Source: Paracoccaceae bacterium (lineage in GTDB: Bacteria; Pseudomonadota; Alphaproteobacteria; Rhodobacterales; Rhodobacteraceae). From it: a stretch of 46,631 nt of DNA. This document shows positions 7,931-15,338 of the stretch, in pieces. A program made the translations under genes and the position numbers. The stretch covers positions 1-46,631 of the forward strand of contig JALSKC010000057.1 of NCBI GenBank assembly GCA_026989055.1. The letters are read 5' to 3'. The notes beneath the pieces are model-generated. The model saw only the letters and a program-made list of their open reading frames with translations, searched no databases and was not told the origin of the DNA. Each line of letters opens with the position of its first letter. The stretch's first letter is position 1.

Positions 7931-10120
7931 TCAGCCGCTGGCATAGCCGGAATAGTCGCCGTAGCGGGCTCTGCTCCCGGGACCTTCCGGCACCTGCCCC
8001 AGAACCGGCAGGAGAGGGGTGTCCGGCCGGGCGGCCTCGGCCAGCATCGCCTGTGCCCGGCGGATGTCGCCCTGGCCGGTGGCGGCCCATTTCACCATCA
8101 GCACCAGCGCATCGGAGCAGGGCGCGATGTAGCGTGCATCGACCACCGGCAGCAGGGGAGGGGAGTCGATGATGATCATGTCATAGACTTGGCGGGCCTG
8201 TTCGAGCAGGTTCCGGAACCTGGGCGATGCCAGCAGCTGGTCGGTCGGGAAATCGCTTCGGGCCGCGCCCATGATCACCGCCAGCGGGCTTGCCGGATCG
8301 CGGGCATAGAACGAGCCGGACATTTCCGCATCGGCTTGACCGAGCAGGAAATCGACGAATCCCTTCTGTGGTTCGTGCCCGAGGTGGCGGTGGACGGAAG
8401 GCTTGCGCAGATCGGCATCGATCAGCAGCGTCCGGCTGCCGGAGAGGGCGTAGGTACGGGCCAGCGCCAGCGCGGAGGTCGTCTTGCCCTCGTCGGGGCG
8501 GGCCGAGGTGAACAGGGCGACGCGGCCGCTTTCCGGCGCGCTGGCGTGCTCGGCCCGGACGTGCTCGGCCCGGCGCAGGGCCTGATCGAGGGCGGCGCGC
8601 AGCTGGCGGAAGCTTTCGGAATAACCGGACAGGGGAGCATCCACCACCCGGTCGGCGATGCTCAGCCGGCTGGCATTGGTTTCGGGGGCGGCCGGGATCA
8701 CGGCCGCGGTTTCGGTCCTGGTCAGCTCGGCAAGCTGACGCGGTGCGGTGACCCCGCCGATATAGTATTCCTTGAGGAAGGCGAGGCTGACGCCGACCCC
8801 GAGCGAGGCCGCCAGCGCCGCCAGCAGCACGATGTTGCGGTCGGGGAAGGAAGGGTGCACCGGTGCGATGGCCGGAGAGACGACACGCGCATCCGCCATC
8901 TGGACCTGCGCCTGGGTTTCCAGCTTGCGCAGCCTGCTCAGGAGGTTCTGATACTGCTCGCGGGCAATCTCGGCATCCTGCTGCAGCGCGTAGAGTCCGG
9001 TCAGCATCCGCGGCGAGAGCTCGCTGGACAGGACCGAGCGGCGCAGCTCCTGGCGGAGGCCTGCCATTTCGTCGCCCAGCGCGCGCATGAGTGCGCCGGT
9101 TTCGCTCAGCGCTGCTTCGGTGCGTGCCCGCAGCTCGGCGTCGATCCGTGCCAGCTCCCGCTGCAGTTCGCGCGCGGCCGCCGGGTCCGCCTGCCCGGCG
9201 TCGTCCATCTGGCCGAGATAGGCCCGCCGCAACCCGATCAGGCGGGCCAGCTGCGGATCGTCCAGGCTTTCCTCCAGGCTGTCCCACTGCTCCCGTTCCG
9301 CCAGCTGCCGCACCTGCCGTTGCAGGCTCTCCGCCTGCTCCCGCCGCCGCTCGACCTCCTGCAGGCGCGCCTGCAGTGCGGAAATCTCCCGGCTGTTGGC
9401 GGCTTGCTGCAGGCTGTCGATGTTTTCGGCGATGAAGGTGTCGAAGCGTGCCTCGTAGCCTTCCAGCGCCCTTTCTGCCGTGGCGATCTGCTCGCGCAGG
9501 ATGTCGCGCGCGGACAGCGAGGCGGCGACCTTCGCCTCGACCTGCTGGGCGATGTAGACTTCGGCCAGCCGGTTCGCCAGCTCGGCGGCCTTCCGGGGTG
9601 AGCGCGAACGGGCTGAAACCGAGATCAGATAGGTCAGCCCCTTGCGGCGCACGCTGCGGGCCGCCTTGAAACGTTCCAGCGTCCGCGCCCGGGCCGCCTG
9701 CGCATCCGGGGGAGCCGCATTCGCGATCCCGACGGCCATGGCGAGGCTTTCCGCAAGCCCCCTGCGGGTGCCGAATTCCGGATCGCCGGCAAGGCCGAGC
9801 CGGTCGATCACCGCCAGCGCGACGGCATCCGAGCGCAGGATCTCCACCTCGCTGTCCACCTTGGCGTTCTCGCGCCCCGAGGAACGGGGAAGCGCCTGCC
9901 CGTCGTCGAGGATGCCGCGCTGATCCGGATCGACGAGAATCAGGGTAGAAGCGGTGTAGATCCGGGGCGCGACGGCCAGAAACAGAACCGCGGCTCCGAA
10001 GATGACGGCGCCGCTGAGCAGGATCACCCGAATCTGCCGGCGCAGAACGGCAACCAGTGCCCGAAGCTCGATCTCCTTCGGCTGCCCGGTTTCGGCATGG
10101 GGGTCGGGGCCGTGTGTCAT
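7931..10120 (-). CDS. Wzc-like polysaccharide co-polymerase with BY-kinase domain
   Basis: Inner-membrane chain-length regulator fused to a bacterial tyrosine kinase, 729 residues. Near the N-terminus a Wzz segment includes a membrane helix (about 27-50). A long coiled-coil periplasmic region runs from about 225 to 400. A second helix near 440 is preceded by the proline-rich VHPSFPDR. The cytoplasmic kinase has Walker A ARPDEGKTT (about 540), Walker A' LLIDADLRKP and Walker B MIIIDSPP. The tail has a short tyrosine cluster, Tyr720, Tyr723 and Tyr726, the expected autophosphorylation site. ATG overlaps the stop of the upstream ligase gene by 4 bp. No outer-membrane Wza or phosphatase gene is visible here. 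Confidence 0.92.
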   Translation of the reverse strand: MTHGPDPHAETGQPKEIELRALVAVLRRQIRVILLSGAVIFGAAVLFLAVAPRIYTASTLILVDPDQRGILDDGQALPRSSGRENAKVDSEVEILRSDAVALAVIDRLGLAGDPEFGTRRGLAESLAMAVGIANAAPPDAQAARARTLERFKAARSVRRKGLTYLISVSARSRSPRKAAELANRLAEVYIAQQVEAKVAASLSARDILREQIATAERALEGYEARFDTFIAENIDSLQQAANSREISALQARLQEVERRREQAESLQRQVRQLAEREQWDSLEESLDDPQLARLIGLRRAYLGQMDDAGQADPAAARELQRELARIDAELRARTEAALSETGALMRALGDEMAGLRQELRRSVLSSELSPRMLTGLYALQQDAEIAREQYQNLLSRLRKLETQAQVQMADARVVSPAIAPVHPSFPDRNIVLLAALAASLGVGVSLAFLKEYYIGGVTAPRQLAELTRTETAAVIPAAPETNASRLSIADRVVDAPLSGYSESFRQLRAALDQALRRAEHVRAEHASAPESGRVALFTSARPDEGKTTSALALARTYALSGSRTLLIDADLRKPSVHRHLGHEPQKGFVDFLLGQADAEMSGSFYARDPASPLAVIMGAARSDFPTDQLLASPRFRNLLEQARQVYDMIIIDSPPLLPVVDARYIAPCSDALVLMVKWAATGQGDIRRAQAMLAEAARPDTPLLPVLGQVPEGPGSRARYGDYSGYASG

Positions 10121-11499
10121 GGATCCTGTCCTCTTTCGGTCGGGCCGGCACCGAGGCCGAGGCCGACGAGTGTCAGCAGAAGAAACGCGTTCGCCGGTAT
10201 CTCGAAGCTGAAGTCCACGCTCGCATGCAGCCCCGCCAGGGTCAGCGCGCCCAGGCCGGCCAGCGCCATCGACTGCCCCGGAGCTGCCCGCCCCGCCCGC
10301 CGCCAGAGCGCCCGCCCGGCGATCAGCCCGGCCAGAAGTGGCAGCGAACCGGCAACCAGACCGCCCTCGACCCACAGGGTCAGATAGCTGGAATGCGCAT
10401 TCTCCCAGGAAACGCCCGCCGGAACGGGCGGGGCGTGATACATCTGATAGACCAGCGGAAAGCTGTCGAATCCGAACCCCGTCAGCGGCCGGTCTCCGAT
10501 CATGCCCAGAACCTGGCGATAGAGCGCCGGGCGGGCGGTGTCTGACAGTCCCGCCTCGGCCAGCCGTTCCAGAAGGCCGGCCGACCACAGCGCCAGTCCG
10601 GCGACGGGCGGAACGACGGCCAGGCGCAGCAGCCGCGCCCGCGACAGGCCGGCCCGCAGCAGCACCACCCCGGCCGCAGCCAGGCTCGCGGCGATCCCCA
10701 TGCGCGACTGGGTGAGCAGAAGCGCCAGCAGGATGACCGCCAGCGCAAGCACCTCCGGCCGCCACCGGCCGCGCCGCCTTCGGGCAGGGCGCAGATGCAG
10801 CGCGACCCCGAGGACGAGTCCCATCCCCAGATAGCTGGCCAGGGAGTTCCGGTTGACGAAACTCCCCGTGGCCATGCCGGCATAGGCCGTCTTTTCGCCG
10901 TGGGGAGCGATGTCGCCGAGCAGGAGCAGCGCGGTGCAGGCCCAGGCCGCCTGCGCGGCGACGAGCCAGAAGGCGAAGTTTCCCAGCGCCCTGGCCCGGC
11001 GGCGCGATGCGGCCAGCCCGAGCACGATCAGGAAGAAGATCAGATAGCCGGCGATTCTCAGCGCCGCGATCAGGCTGGCTCCCGGAGCAAAGCTGAGGCT
11101 GGCCAGAACGAGCTCTCCGGCCGGGGTCTGGACGGGCAGGCCGCCCCGCCATCCGGGCAGGGGCAGCGCCTGAAAGAGCGCCATGACTGCCAGCCCCCCC
11201 CCCAGAGACAGCAGCCATCCGGCCGGCGGGGTCAGGCGGGGGGGCGGCCGGCGGCCGGCGATCAGGGCCGCGGCCAGAGCGATCAGGGCGCTCCAGAGCA
11301 TCATGGCCTGCGGCTGGTTGCTCGCCCGTGGCAGGGGAGACAGCAGCAGCACCGCCCCCACCGTGCCGACGGCAAGTGCACGCTGCCAGTGCCGCCGGGA
11401 GGTCGCAGCTGGCGGGGACACGGCAGGGCCGCGCGTGGAAATCACGGGCAGGCTCCGGGCCGGCGGGAGGGAGGGAAACTGCTGCATCCCGGCACTCAT
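10117..11499 (-). CDS. O-antigen ligase family protein (second copy)
   Basis: Polytopic membrane protein of 460 residues with regularly spaced hydrophobic segments and a C-terminal-half loop containing GFGFDSF and NAHSSYLTLWVEGG, the Wzy_C/O-antigen ligase pattern. It overlaps the gene before and the gene after by 4 bp (ATGA on both sides), so it is translated as part of a three-gene unit with the 218-residue protein and the Wzc-like kinase. The ATG at 11499 was chosen because of that overlap; the frame is open further upstream. With the protein at 3476-4927 this gives the locus two family members with probably different acceptors. Confidence 0.83.
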   Translation of the reverse strand: MSAGMQQFPSLPPARSLPVISTRGPAVSPPAATSRRHWQRALAVGTVGAVLLLSPLPRASNQPQAMMLWSALIALAAALIAGRRPPPRLTPPAGWLLSLGGGLAVMALFQALPLPGWRGGLPVQTPAGELVLASLSFAPGASLIAALRIAGYLIFFLIVLGLAASRRRARALGNFAFWLVAAQAAWACTALLLLGDIAPHGEKTAYAGMATGSFVNRNSLASYLGMGLVLGVALHLRPARRRRGRWRPEVLALAVILLALLLTQSRMGIAASLAAAGVVLLRAGLSRARLLRLAVVPPVAGLALWSAGLLERLAEAGLSDTARPALYRQVLGMIGDRPLTGFGFDSFPLVYQMYHAPPVPAGVSWENAHSSYLTLWVEGGLVAGSLPLLAGLIAGRALWRRAGRAAPGQSMALAGLGALTLAGLHASVDFSFEIPANAFLLLTLVGLGLGAGPTERGQDP

Positions 11500-12152
11500 T
11501 TCGCGGCCAGCCCGATCCGGATCCGGTTGGCGAGCCGTCTCTGCTGCCGTTCCGGCGCCTGCCGGGCGACGGCAAGCACCAGCTCGCGTGCCGCCGGCCG
11601 GTGCAGGACATGGCGCGCGAGCAGCTCGGCCCCCGACTGGGTGGAAAGCAGAACCGCGATTTCCCGCGTGATCAGCCGCGTGCCTTCCGGGCTGGCATGC
11701 ACCCCGGAAGAAAGGGCGAGAACGAACCGGCGTTCGGCCAGCCAGCCTTCCTGCGGCGCCAGACGGGCCGAGCGTTCGAGTGCCACATCGCGTGCCGCAT
11801 CCTCTCCCTTCAGGTCGGCGGCCTGCGCGATGACGAAATACGCCAGCCCGTGGCCGGGGGAACGCCGCAGGATCCTGTCGGCGGCCCGGGAACAGCGGGC
11901 GATCACCCCGGCGCGCTCCGCCTCGGGGCGCAGCGTCGCCAGCGGCGGCGCCAACGCGCGGGAACACCCCAGAAGCGCGGCCCGATCGGATGACAGCGAC
12001 AGCCCGACCACCGGCCCCCCCGTCGCCGCACCGACCCCCTGCATGCCGGCCCCCTGCATGCCGGCTTCCAGGGCGCGATACTCGATGGCAAAGGCACCGG
12101 CCGCGGCGAGCGCGATCATCGCATACAGGGCAGTTGCAGCTTGCCGGTGCAT
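11496..12152 (-). CDS. membrane-anchored protein of unknown function
   Basis: 218 residues. An N-terminal hydrophobic segment (about 7-24) acts as signal anchor or signal peptide. It is followed by a short repeat of AGMQGAGMQG type and an alpha-helical, alanine- and arginine-rich region reminiscent of tetratricopeptide-like helices (AERSARLAPQEGW type spacing). I do not recognise a family. It is the first gene of the unit with the second ligase-like gene and the Wzc-like kinase, so it probably has an accessory role in polysaccharide assembly. Its promoter region holds a CtrA-type box. Confidence 0.7.
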   Translation of the reverse strand: MHRQAATALYAMIALAAAGAFAIEYRALEAGMQGAGMQGVGAATGGPVVGLSLSSDRAALLGCSRALAPPLATLRPEAERAGVIARCSRAADRILRRSPGHGLAYFVIAQAADLKGEDAARDVALERSARLAPQEGWLAERRFVLALSSGVHASPEGTRLITREIAVLLSTQSGAELLARHVLHRPAARELVLAVARQAPERQQRRLANRIRIGLAAK

Positions 12153-12246
12153 CGCCTCAGGTCCAGATCAGATCGGCGGCGGAAGGCGTCCGAGGAGGCG
12201 TTTTCGCCGCCCGTTTCCTCGGGGTTCGATAAAATGCCAAAGAACA

Positions 12247-12261
12247 TTAAGAAAACATTAA
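12247..12261. promoter_or_regulatory. CtrA-type box in divergent promoter
   Basis: TTAA-GAAAACA-TTAA, a perfect TTAA-N7-TTAA embedded in a direct repeat of ACATTAA, lies between the divergent genes starting at 12152 and 12315. A possible -10 element (GATATT, 12274-12279) follows on the plus strand. Regulation by CtrA is inferred from the motif. Confidence 0.6.
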
Positions 12262-12314
12262 TCACTTCGGGGTGATATTGCCCGCATGTTCGACAAGCGG
12301 ATGCGAGTGCCTTC

Positions 12315-12734
12315 ATGAAACCTGTCAGATCCCGCCTCGTTGCGGCCCTGTTTGCAGCCTGCCTGGGGCTCGCAGCGGGCGCGCCGACCGCGGCCCAGCC
12401 GGCCCTGTTCGATCCGAGCGCGCTGGAATCCGGCTGCATCCGGGGCCAGTGCCTGGCCGCCACCCGGGCAAGCCTTTCCCAGCTCGAGGTGCATCGGCTG
12501 CCCGAGGCGGAGCTGAACTCGCAGCTCGGGGTGATCGCCGCCATCCTGTACGAGGCGGCCCGCCAGGCCCCGCCGGAAGCGCAGGGGCAGATAGCGCAGG
12601 CGTTGCTGCTGCTGGCCCGGATCAGCACCGATGAAACCCAGCGCCGTTCCCTTCTGCTGCTTGCGCGGCAGGTCGCCGATGGGGAAATCGACCTGTTCGA
12701 CCTGCAGACCCCCTTTGCCGCCAGCCCGGCCTGA
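12315..12734 (+). CDS. small secreted protein of unknown function
   Basis: 139 residues with a clear signal peptide: basic KPVRSR, a hydrophobic core at about 8-21 and an AQP-type cleavage region near 28. The mature part is helical and has one Cys pair (CIRGQC near 42-47) that could form a disulfide. I recognise no family. It ends one base before the stop codon of the convergent gene at 12736. The setting suggests a periplasmic accessory of polysaccharide export. Confidence 0.68.
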   Translation: MKPVRSRLVAALFAACLGLAAGAPTAAQPALFDPSALESGCIRGQCLAATRASLSQLEVHRLPEAELNSQLGVIAAILYEAARQAPPEAQGQIAQALLLLARISTDETQRRSLLLLARQVADGEIDLFDLQTPFAASPA

Positions 12735-12735
12735 G

Positions 12736-13257
12736 CTACCCGCTGCAGCGCCGGATGCCCATCTTGATGAGCTCGGCGCCGGAAATCCGGAAAAAGCCGA
12801 CGATCCTCTGCCGGGCGGTCTGCAGAAACCAGGAGCGGACGGGCTCCGGGTAGTAGCCGGCCATCTCTTCCGACCAGCGTTCGAAGCTTTCCGGGCGCAG
12901 GGCGATGCCGTAAAGCCGGCTGCTGGGGCCGTGGAAGCCGAAAACCGTGCCCGGTTCGGTGCAGGCCTGCGGCAGGGCCAGATACAGGGTGCAGGCACTC
13001 AGGCAGAAGGACCCCCGGATCTCGACCGGCCTGCCGGAAGCCTTCAGCTCCCGGATTGCCCGGGTCCGGGCGACGACGCTGCCGCCGCGATCGTCGCGGA
13101 TGATCAGCGCATTGTTCTCCCGCGCCGCGCCAGGGGCGGCGGTTGCCGTCATGGCCCAGATCAATGTCAGACACAGCAGCCGGCCGCGGCAGCCGGTTGC
13201 GGCTGCGCTTGCGGCTTCGGCAGGCGGCCTGCCGGCCGCCGGCTTGTTCCTGCGCAT
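12736..13257 (-). CDS. periplasmic protein with a ClpP/crotonase-like SACT motif
   Basis: 173 residues from the ATG at 13257. An export signal is likely: an arginine-rich start, then LLCLTLIWAMTATAA near 31-45. The segment with VVARTRAIRELKASGRPVEIRG followed by SFCLSACTLYLAL resembles the small exported proteins (COG3904-like) with a ClpP-type fold, in which the Ser of SACT would sit at the nucleophile position. That comparison is from memory and by eye. An upstream ATG at 13305 is possible, but its GGGGAG is only one base away. Converges with the secreted protein gene; no catalytic function is demonstrated. Confidence 0.6.
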   Translation of the reverse strand: MRRNKPAAGRPPAEAASAAATGCRGRLLCLTLIWAMTATAAPGAARENNALIIRDDRGGSVVARTRAIRELKASGRPVEIRGSFCLSACTLYLALPQACTEPGTVFGFHGPSSRLYGIALRPESFERWSEEMAGYYPEPVRSWFLQTARQRIVGFFRISGAELIKMGIRRCSG

Positions 13258-13339
13258 GGCTTTTACCCCACACCCGAGCGCCTGGCTTGCAGGCGATTCC
13301 CTCATGCTCCCCACGAGCAGTGGCGCCAGCCTAGCGGCT

Positions 13340-13352
13340 TTTCGTGACGAAA
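13340..13352. promoter_or_regulatory. perfect palindrome upstream of the SACT-motif gene
   Basis: TTTCGT-G-ACGAAA, 83 bp upstream of the minus-strand start at 13257 and 195 bp upstream of the sugar transferase. A second palindrome, TTTCCGGAAA, follows at 13434-13443. Both are symmetrical enough for dimeric regulators, but no known consensus is matched. Confidence 0.3.
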
Positions 13353-13457
13353 GGATTATTTTCGGCGGGAGTTCCGGCGGATTGCCGGACAGCGCTGCCG
13401 CGCATCGGCGGGCGCGCATTTGGAAAGCGCATTTCCGGAAAATTTTTCAGCATCCTG

Positions 13458-13472
13458 TTAAGGGTAAATTAA
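13458..13472. promoter_or_regulatory. CtrA-type box upstream of the sugar transferase
   Basis: TTAA-GGGTAAA-TTAA, immediately followed by CCAT. This gives both the full box and the classic half-site TTAACCAT. It overlaps the in-frame ATG at 13475, which argues that the transferase starts at the later ATG (13547). Confidence 0.65.
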
Positions 13473-13546
13473 CCATGCCCCCGCCATCTGGAAGGCACGG
13501 CGGGCGGGCGTGCAGAGGGCACCGGGGCCAACGGACGGTGCATGAG

Positions 13547-14242
13547 ATGAGCCATGTTTTTCCCGAAGATCTGCGCGGGCGCGATGCCGCCGCCGGCGCA
13601 TGGCCGGTTGCCGTCGCCGGCGCGCCGTTCTACCGGCGGGCGGGAAAGCGGGCACTGGATCTGGCGCTCGTGAGCATGGCGCTGCCGGTGGTGCTGCCGG
13701 TCGTGGCGCTGCTGTGGCTGCTGCTGTGGCTGGAAGGCGGCAGCGGATTCTACCGGCAGCAGCGGATCGGCCGCGGCGGGCGAGTCTTCTCCTGTATCAA
13801 GCTCAGGACGATGCACCGCGATGCCGAGCGGCAGTTGCGGGAATGCCTTGCCGCCGATCCGCTCCGCGCGCGCGAGTGGCAGGAGCACCAGAAACTCGCG
13901 GATGATCCCCGGGTCACCCGCCTGGGCCGGTTCCTGCGGCGCACCAGCCTGGACGAACTCCCCCAGCTCTGGAATGTCCTGCGCGGCGACATGAGCCTGA
14001 TCGGCCCGCGCCCCTTCACGCCGGAACAGAAGCGCATCTACGATCGGGAACCCGGGGCGGAGACCTATTACCGCTTGCGGCCGGGCATTTCCGGTCTCTG
14101 GCAGGTCGAGGCCCGACACAACAGCGCCTTCCGTTGCCGGGTTGCCTATGACAGCCGCTACGAAGCCTCGCTCTCTCTGAAGACGGACCTTCTGATCCTG
14201 CTGCGCACGGTGGGGGCGGTGCTGCGCGCATCGGGGGCCTGA
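13547..14242 (+). CDS. initiating sugar transferase (undecaprenyl-phosphate sugar phosphotransferase)
   Basis: Monotopic inner-membrane phosphoglycosyltransferase of 231 residues that transfers the first sugar phosphate to undecaprenyl phosphate. Visible motifs are KRALDLALVS, a hydrophobic membrane hairpin (about 37-62), FYRQQRIGRGG followed by KLRTMHRDAE, the TSLDELPQLWNV block, MSLIGPRP and YRLRPGISGLWQVE, all in canonical order. The length is that of the short catalytic-only form (pfam Bac_transf). Start chosen at 13547 because the earlier in-frame ATG lies inside the CtrA-type box. It stands alone, with dsrE2 170 bp downstream. Confidence 0.93.
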   Translation: MSHVFPEDLRGRDAAAGAWPVAVAGAPFYRRAGKRALDLALVSMALPVVLPVVALLWLLLWLEGGSGFYRQQRIGRGGRVFSCIKLRTMHRDAERQLRECLAADPLRAREWQEHQKLADDPRVTRLGRFLRRTSLDELPQLWNVLRGDMSLIGPRPFTPEQKRIYDREPGAETYYRLRPGISGLWQVEARHNSAFRCRVAYDSRYEASLSLKTDLLILLRTVGAVLRASGA

Positions 14243-14348
14243 CCCGCCGGCCGGTGCCATGCATCCGGCTGCCCGCGGCAGGCGGCCGGACGGGGCGCAG
14301 CGACTCGCCGGCGGTTGCATGCGTGGGGTGCCGGCGGATTGGATCGGC

Positions 14349-14386
14349 TTGACTTTTGTGCTATGAAGCATTCAAACATTCATATG
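14349..14386 (+). promoter_or_regulatory. promoter/operator region of dsrE2-tusA
   Basis: TTGACT (14349-14354) or TTGTGC (14356-14361) could serve as -35. TTCATA at 14379-14384 is 17 bp from the latter. Overlapping these is the inverted repeat TATGAA-N11-TTCATA (14362-14384) and two direct copies of CATTCA separated by AA (14369-14382). The AT-rich symmetric layout suggests a repressor site; which regulator is unknown. Confidence 0.45.
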
Positions 14387-14412
14387 CCAGACATCGGAGC
14401 AGGGAGGGTGCC

Positions 14413-14925
14413 ATGCTGGATCAAGCCAACGAGGACGATCTGGAAAATGCCAAGAGCATGTCCATCATCGTCACCAAGGGGACGCTGGACTGGGCCTATC
14501 CGCCGTTCATCCTGGGCACCACCGCTGCCGCGATGGACATGAAGGTGACCATGTTTTTCACCTTCTACGGGCTGGTCCTCCTGAAGAAGAAGCTGGACCT
14601 GAAATTCACGCCGCTGGGCAACCCGGCGATGGAAATGCCGATGATGGGCACCCATGTCTCGATGCCGAACCTGCTCGGTGTCCTGCCCGGCGTTGGAGGC
14701 GCGGCGGGCAAGATGATGAAGAACCTGATCCGCAAGAAGGGCGTTGCCTCGATCGAGGATCTGCGCGAGGCGGCGGTGGAAACCGACGTGCGCCTGATCG
14801 CCTGCCAGATGACGCTGGATCTGTTCGAATATTCCGAAGACGACATGATCGACGGGATCGAGCTGGGCGGGGCCGCAACCTATCTGGAAGTGGCGTCGAA
14901 ATCCGATATCAACCTGTTCATCTGA
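14413..14925 (+). CDS. dsrE2: DsrE2-type sulfur carrier protein
   Basis: DsrE/DsrF-like family protein of 170 residues, proposed to take part in sulfur transfer to TusA and DsrEFH during sulfur oxidation. Features are SIIVTKGTLDWAYPPFILG at the N-terminus, a hydrophobic stretch (about 31-57) that may attach it to the membrane, and GVASIEDLREAAVETDVRL leading to the only cysteine, Cys131 (IACQMTLDLF), the likely persulfide carrier. GGGAGG at 14402-14407 sets the start. tusA follows after 37 bp. The usual partner rhodanese gene (rhd) is not present here. Confidence 0.88.
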   Translation: MLDQANEDDLENAKSMSIIVTKGTLDWAYPPFILGTTAAAMDMKVTMFFTFYGLVLLKKKLDLKFTPLGNPAMEMPMMGTHVSMPNLLGVLPGVGGAAGKMMKNLIRKKGVASIEDLREAAVETDVRLIACQMTLDLFEYSEDDMIDGIELGGAATYLEVASKSDINLFI

Positions 14926-14962
14926 CCGGCGATCCCGGGAAACAACCGTAAAGAGAGAGACC

Positions 14963-15187
14963 ATGGCTGAACACGTGCTCAACGCAGAAGGGCTGAACTG
15001 CCCGCTCCCGATCCTGAAGGCGAAGAAGATGCTGAAGAGCGTGCCGGTGGGCGAGGTTCTGTCGATCCGGGCGACCGACCCCGGTTCGGTGGCGGATTTC
15101 GCCGCCTTCTGCCGGCAGACCGGCAACGAGCTGGTCAGCTCGGGTCAGGACGGGGATGTCTATACCTTCGAGATCCGTCGGGTCTGA
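14963..15187 (+). CDS. tusA: sulfur carrier protein TusA
   Basis: 74 residues with the family signature: Cys13 in LNCPLPILKAKK (CPxP motif), which carries the persulfide. In sulfur oxidisers TusA hands sulfane sulfur to DsrEFH and DsrC in the cytoplasm. It follows dsrE2 by 37 bp and has a purine-rich AAGAGAGAGA leader. It converges with dsrN at the end of the dsr operon. The location makes a role in dissimilatory sulfur transfer more likely than in tRNA thiolation alone. Confidence 0.94.
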   Translation: MAEHVLNAEGLNCPLPILKAKKMLKSVPVGEVLSIRATDPGSVADFAAFCRQTGNELVSSGQDGDVYTFEIRRV

Positions 15188-15283
15188 CAGCGCTGAAGGC
15201 AGGGGCGGTATCTGGCAGCGCCGGGTGCCGCCATCTTCCGGGAGCCCCGTTTCGGCGGAGCTTTTGCGTGGGTTGCGCATGGA

Positions 15284-15316
15284 CATCCCGGTGAAATCCC
15301 GGTGAGATCCCGGCGG
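15284..15316. repeat. three tandem 11-bp repeats
   Basis: ATCCCGGTGAA, ATCCCGGTGAG and ATCCCGGCGGC lie head to tail in the 151-bp gap between the convergent tusA and dsrN stops. The function is unknown. The rest of the gap shows no clear terminator. Confidence 0.6.
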
Positions 15317-15338
15317 CCCGGAAGCCGGGAGACGCCGT

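Noticed and set aside
7659-7946. A 95-codon GTG-started frame in the glycosyltransferase-Wzc gap
   Set aside because: Ala/Pro-rich, no ribosome site, and it runs into the convergent kinase gene.
13475-13546. An earlier ATG start for the sugar transferase
   Set aside because: It falls within the TTAACCAT of the CtrA-type box, which should be promoter DNA, and the added residues are not conserved-looking.
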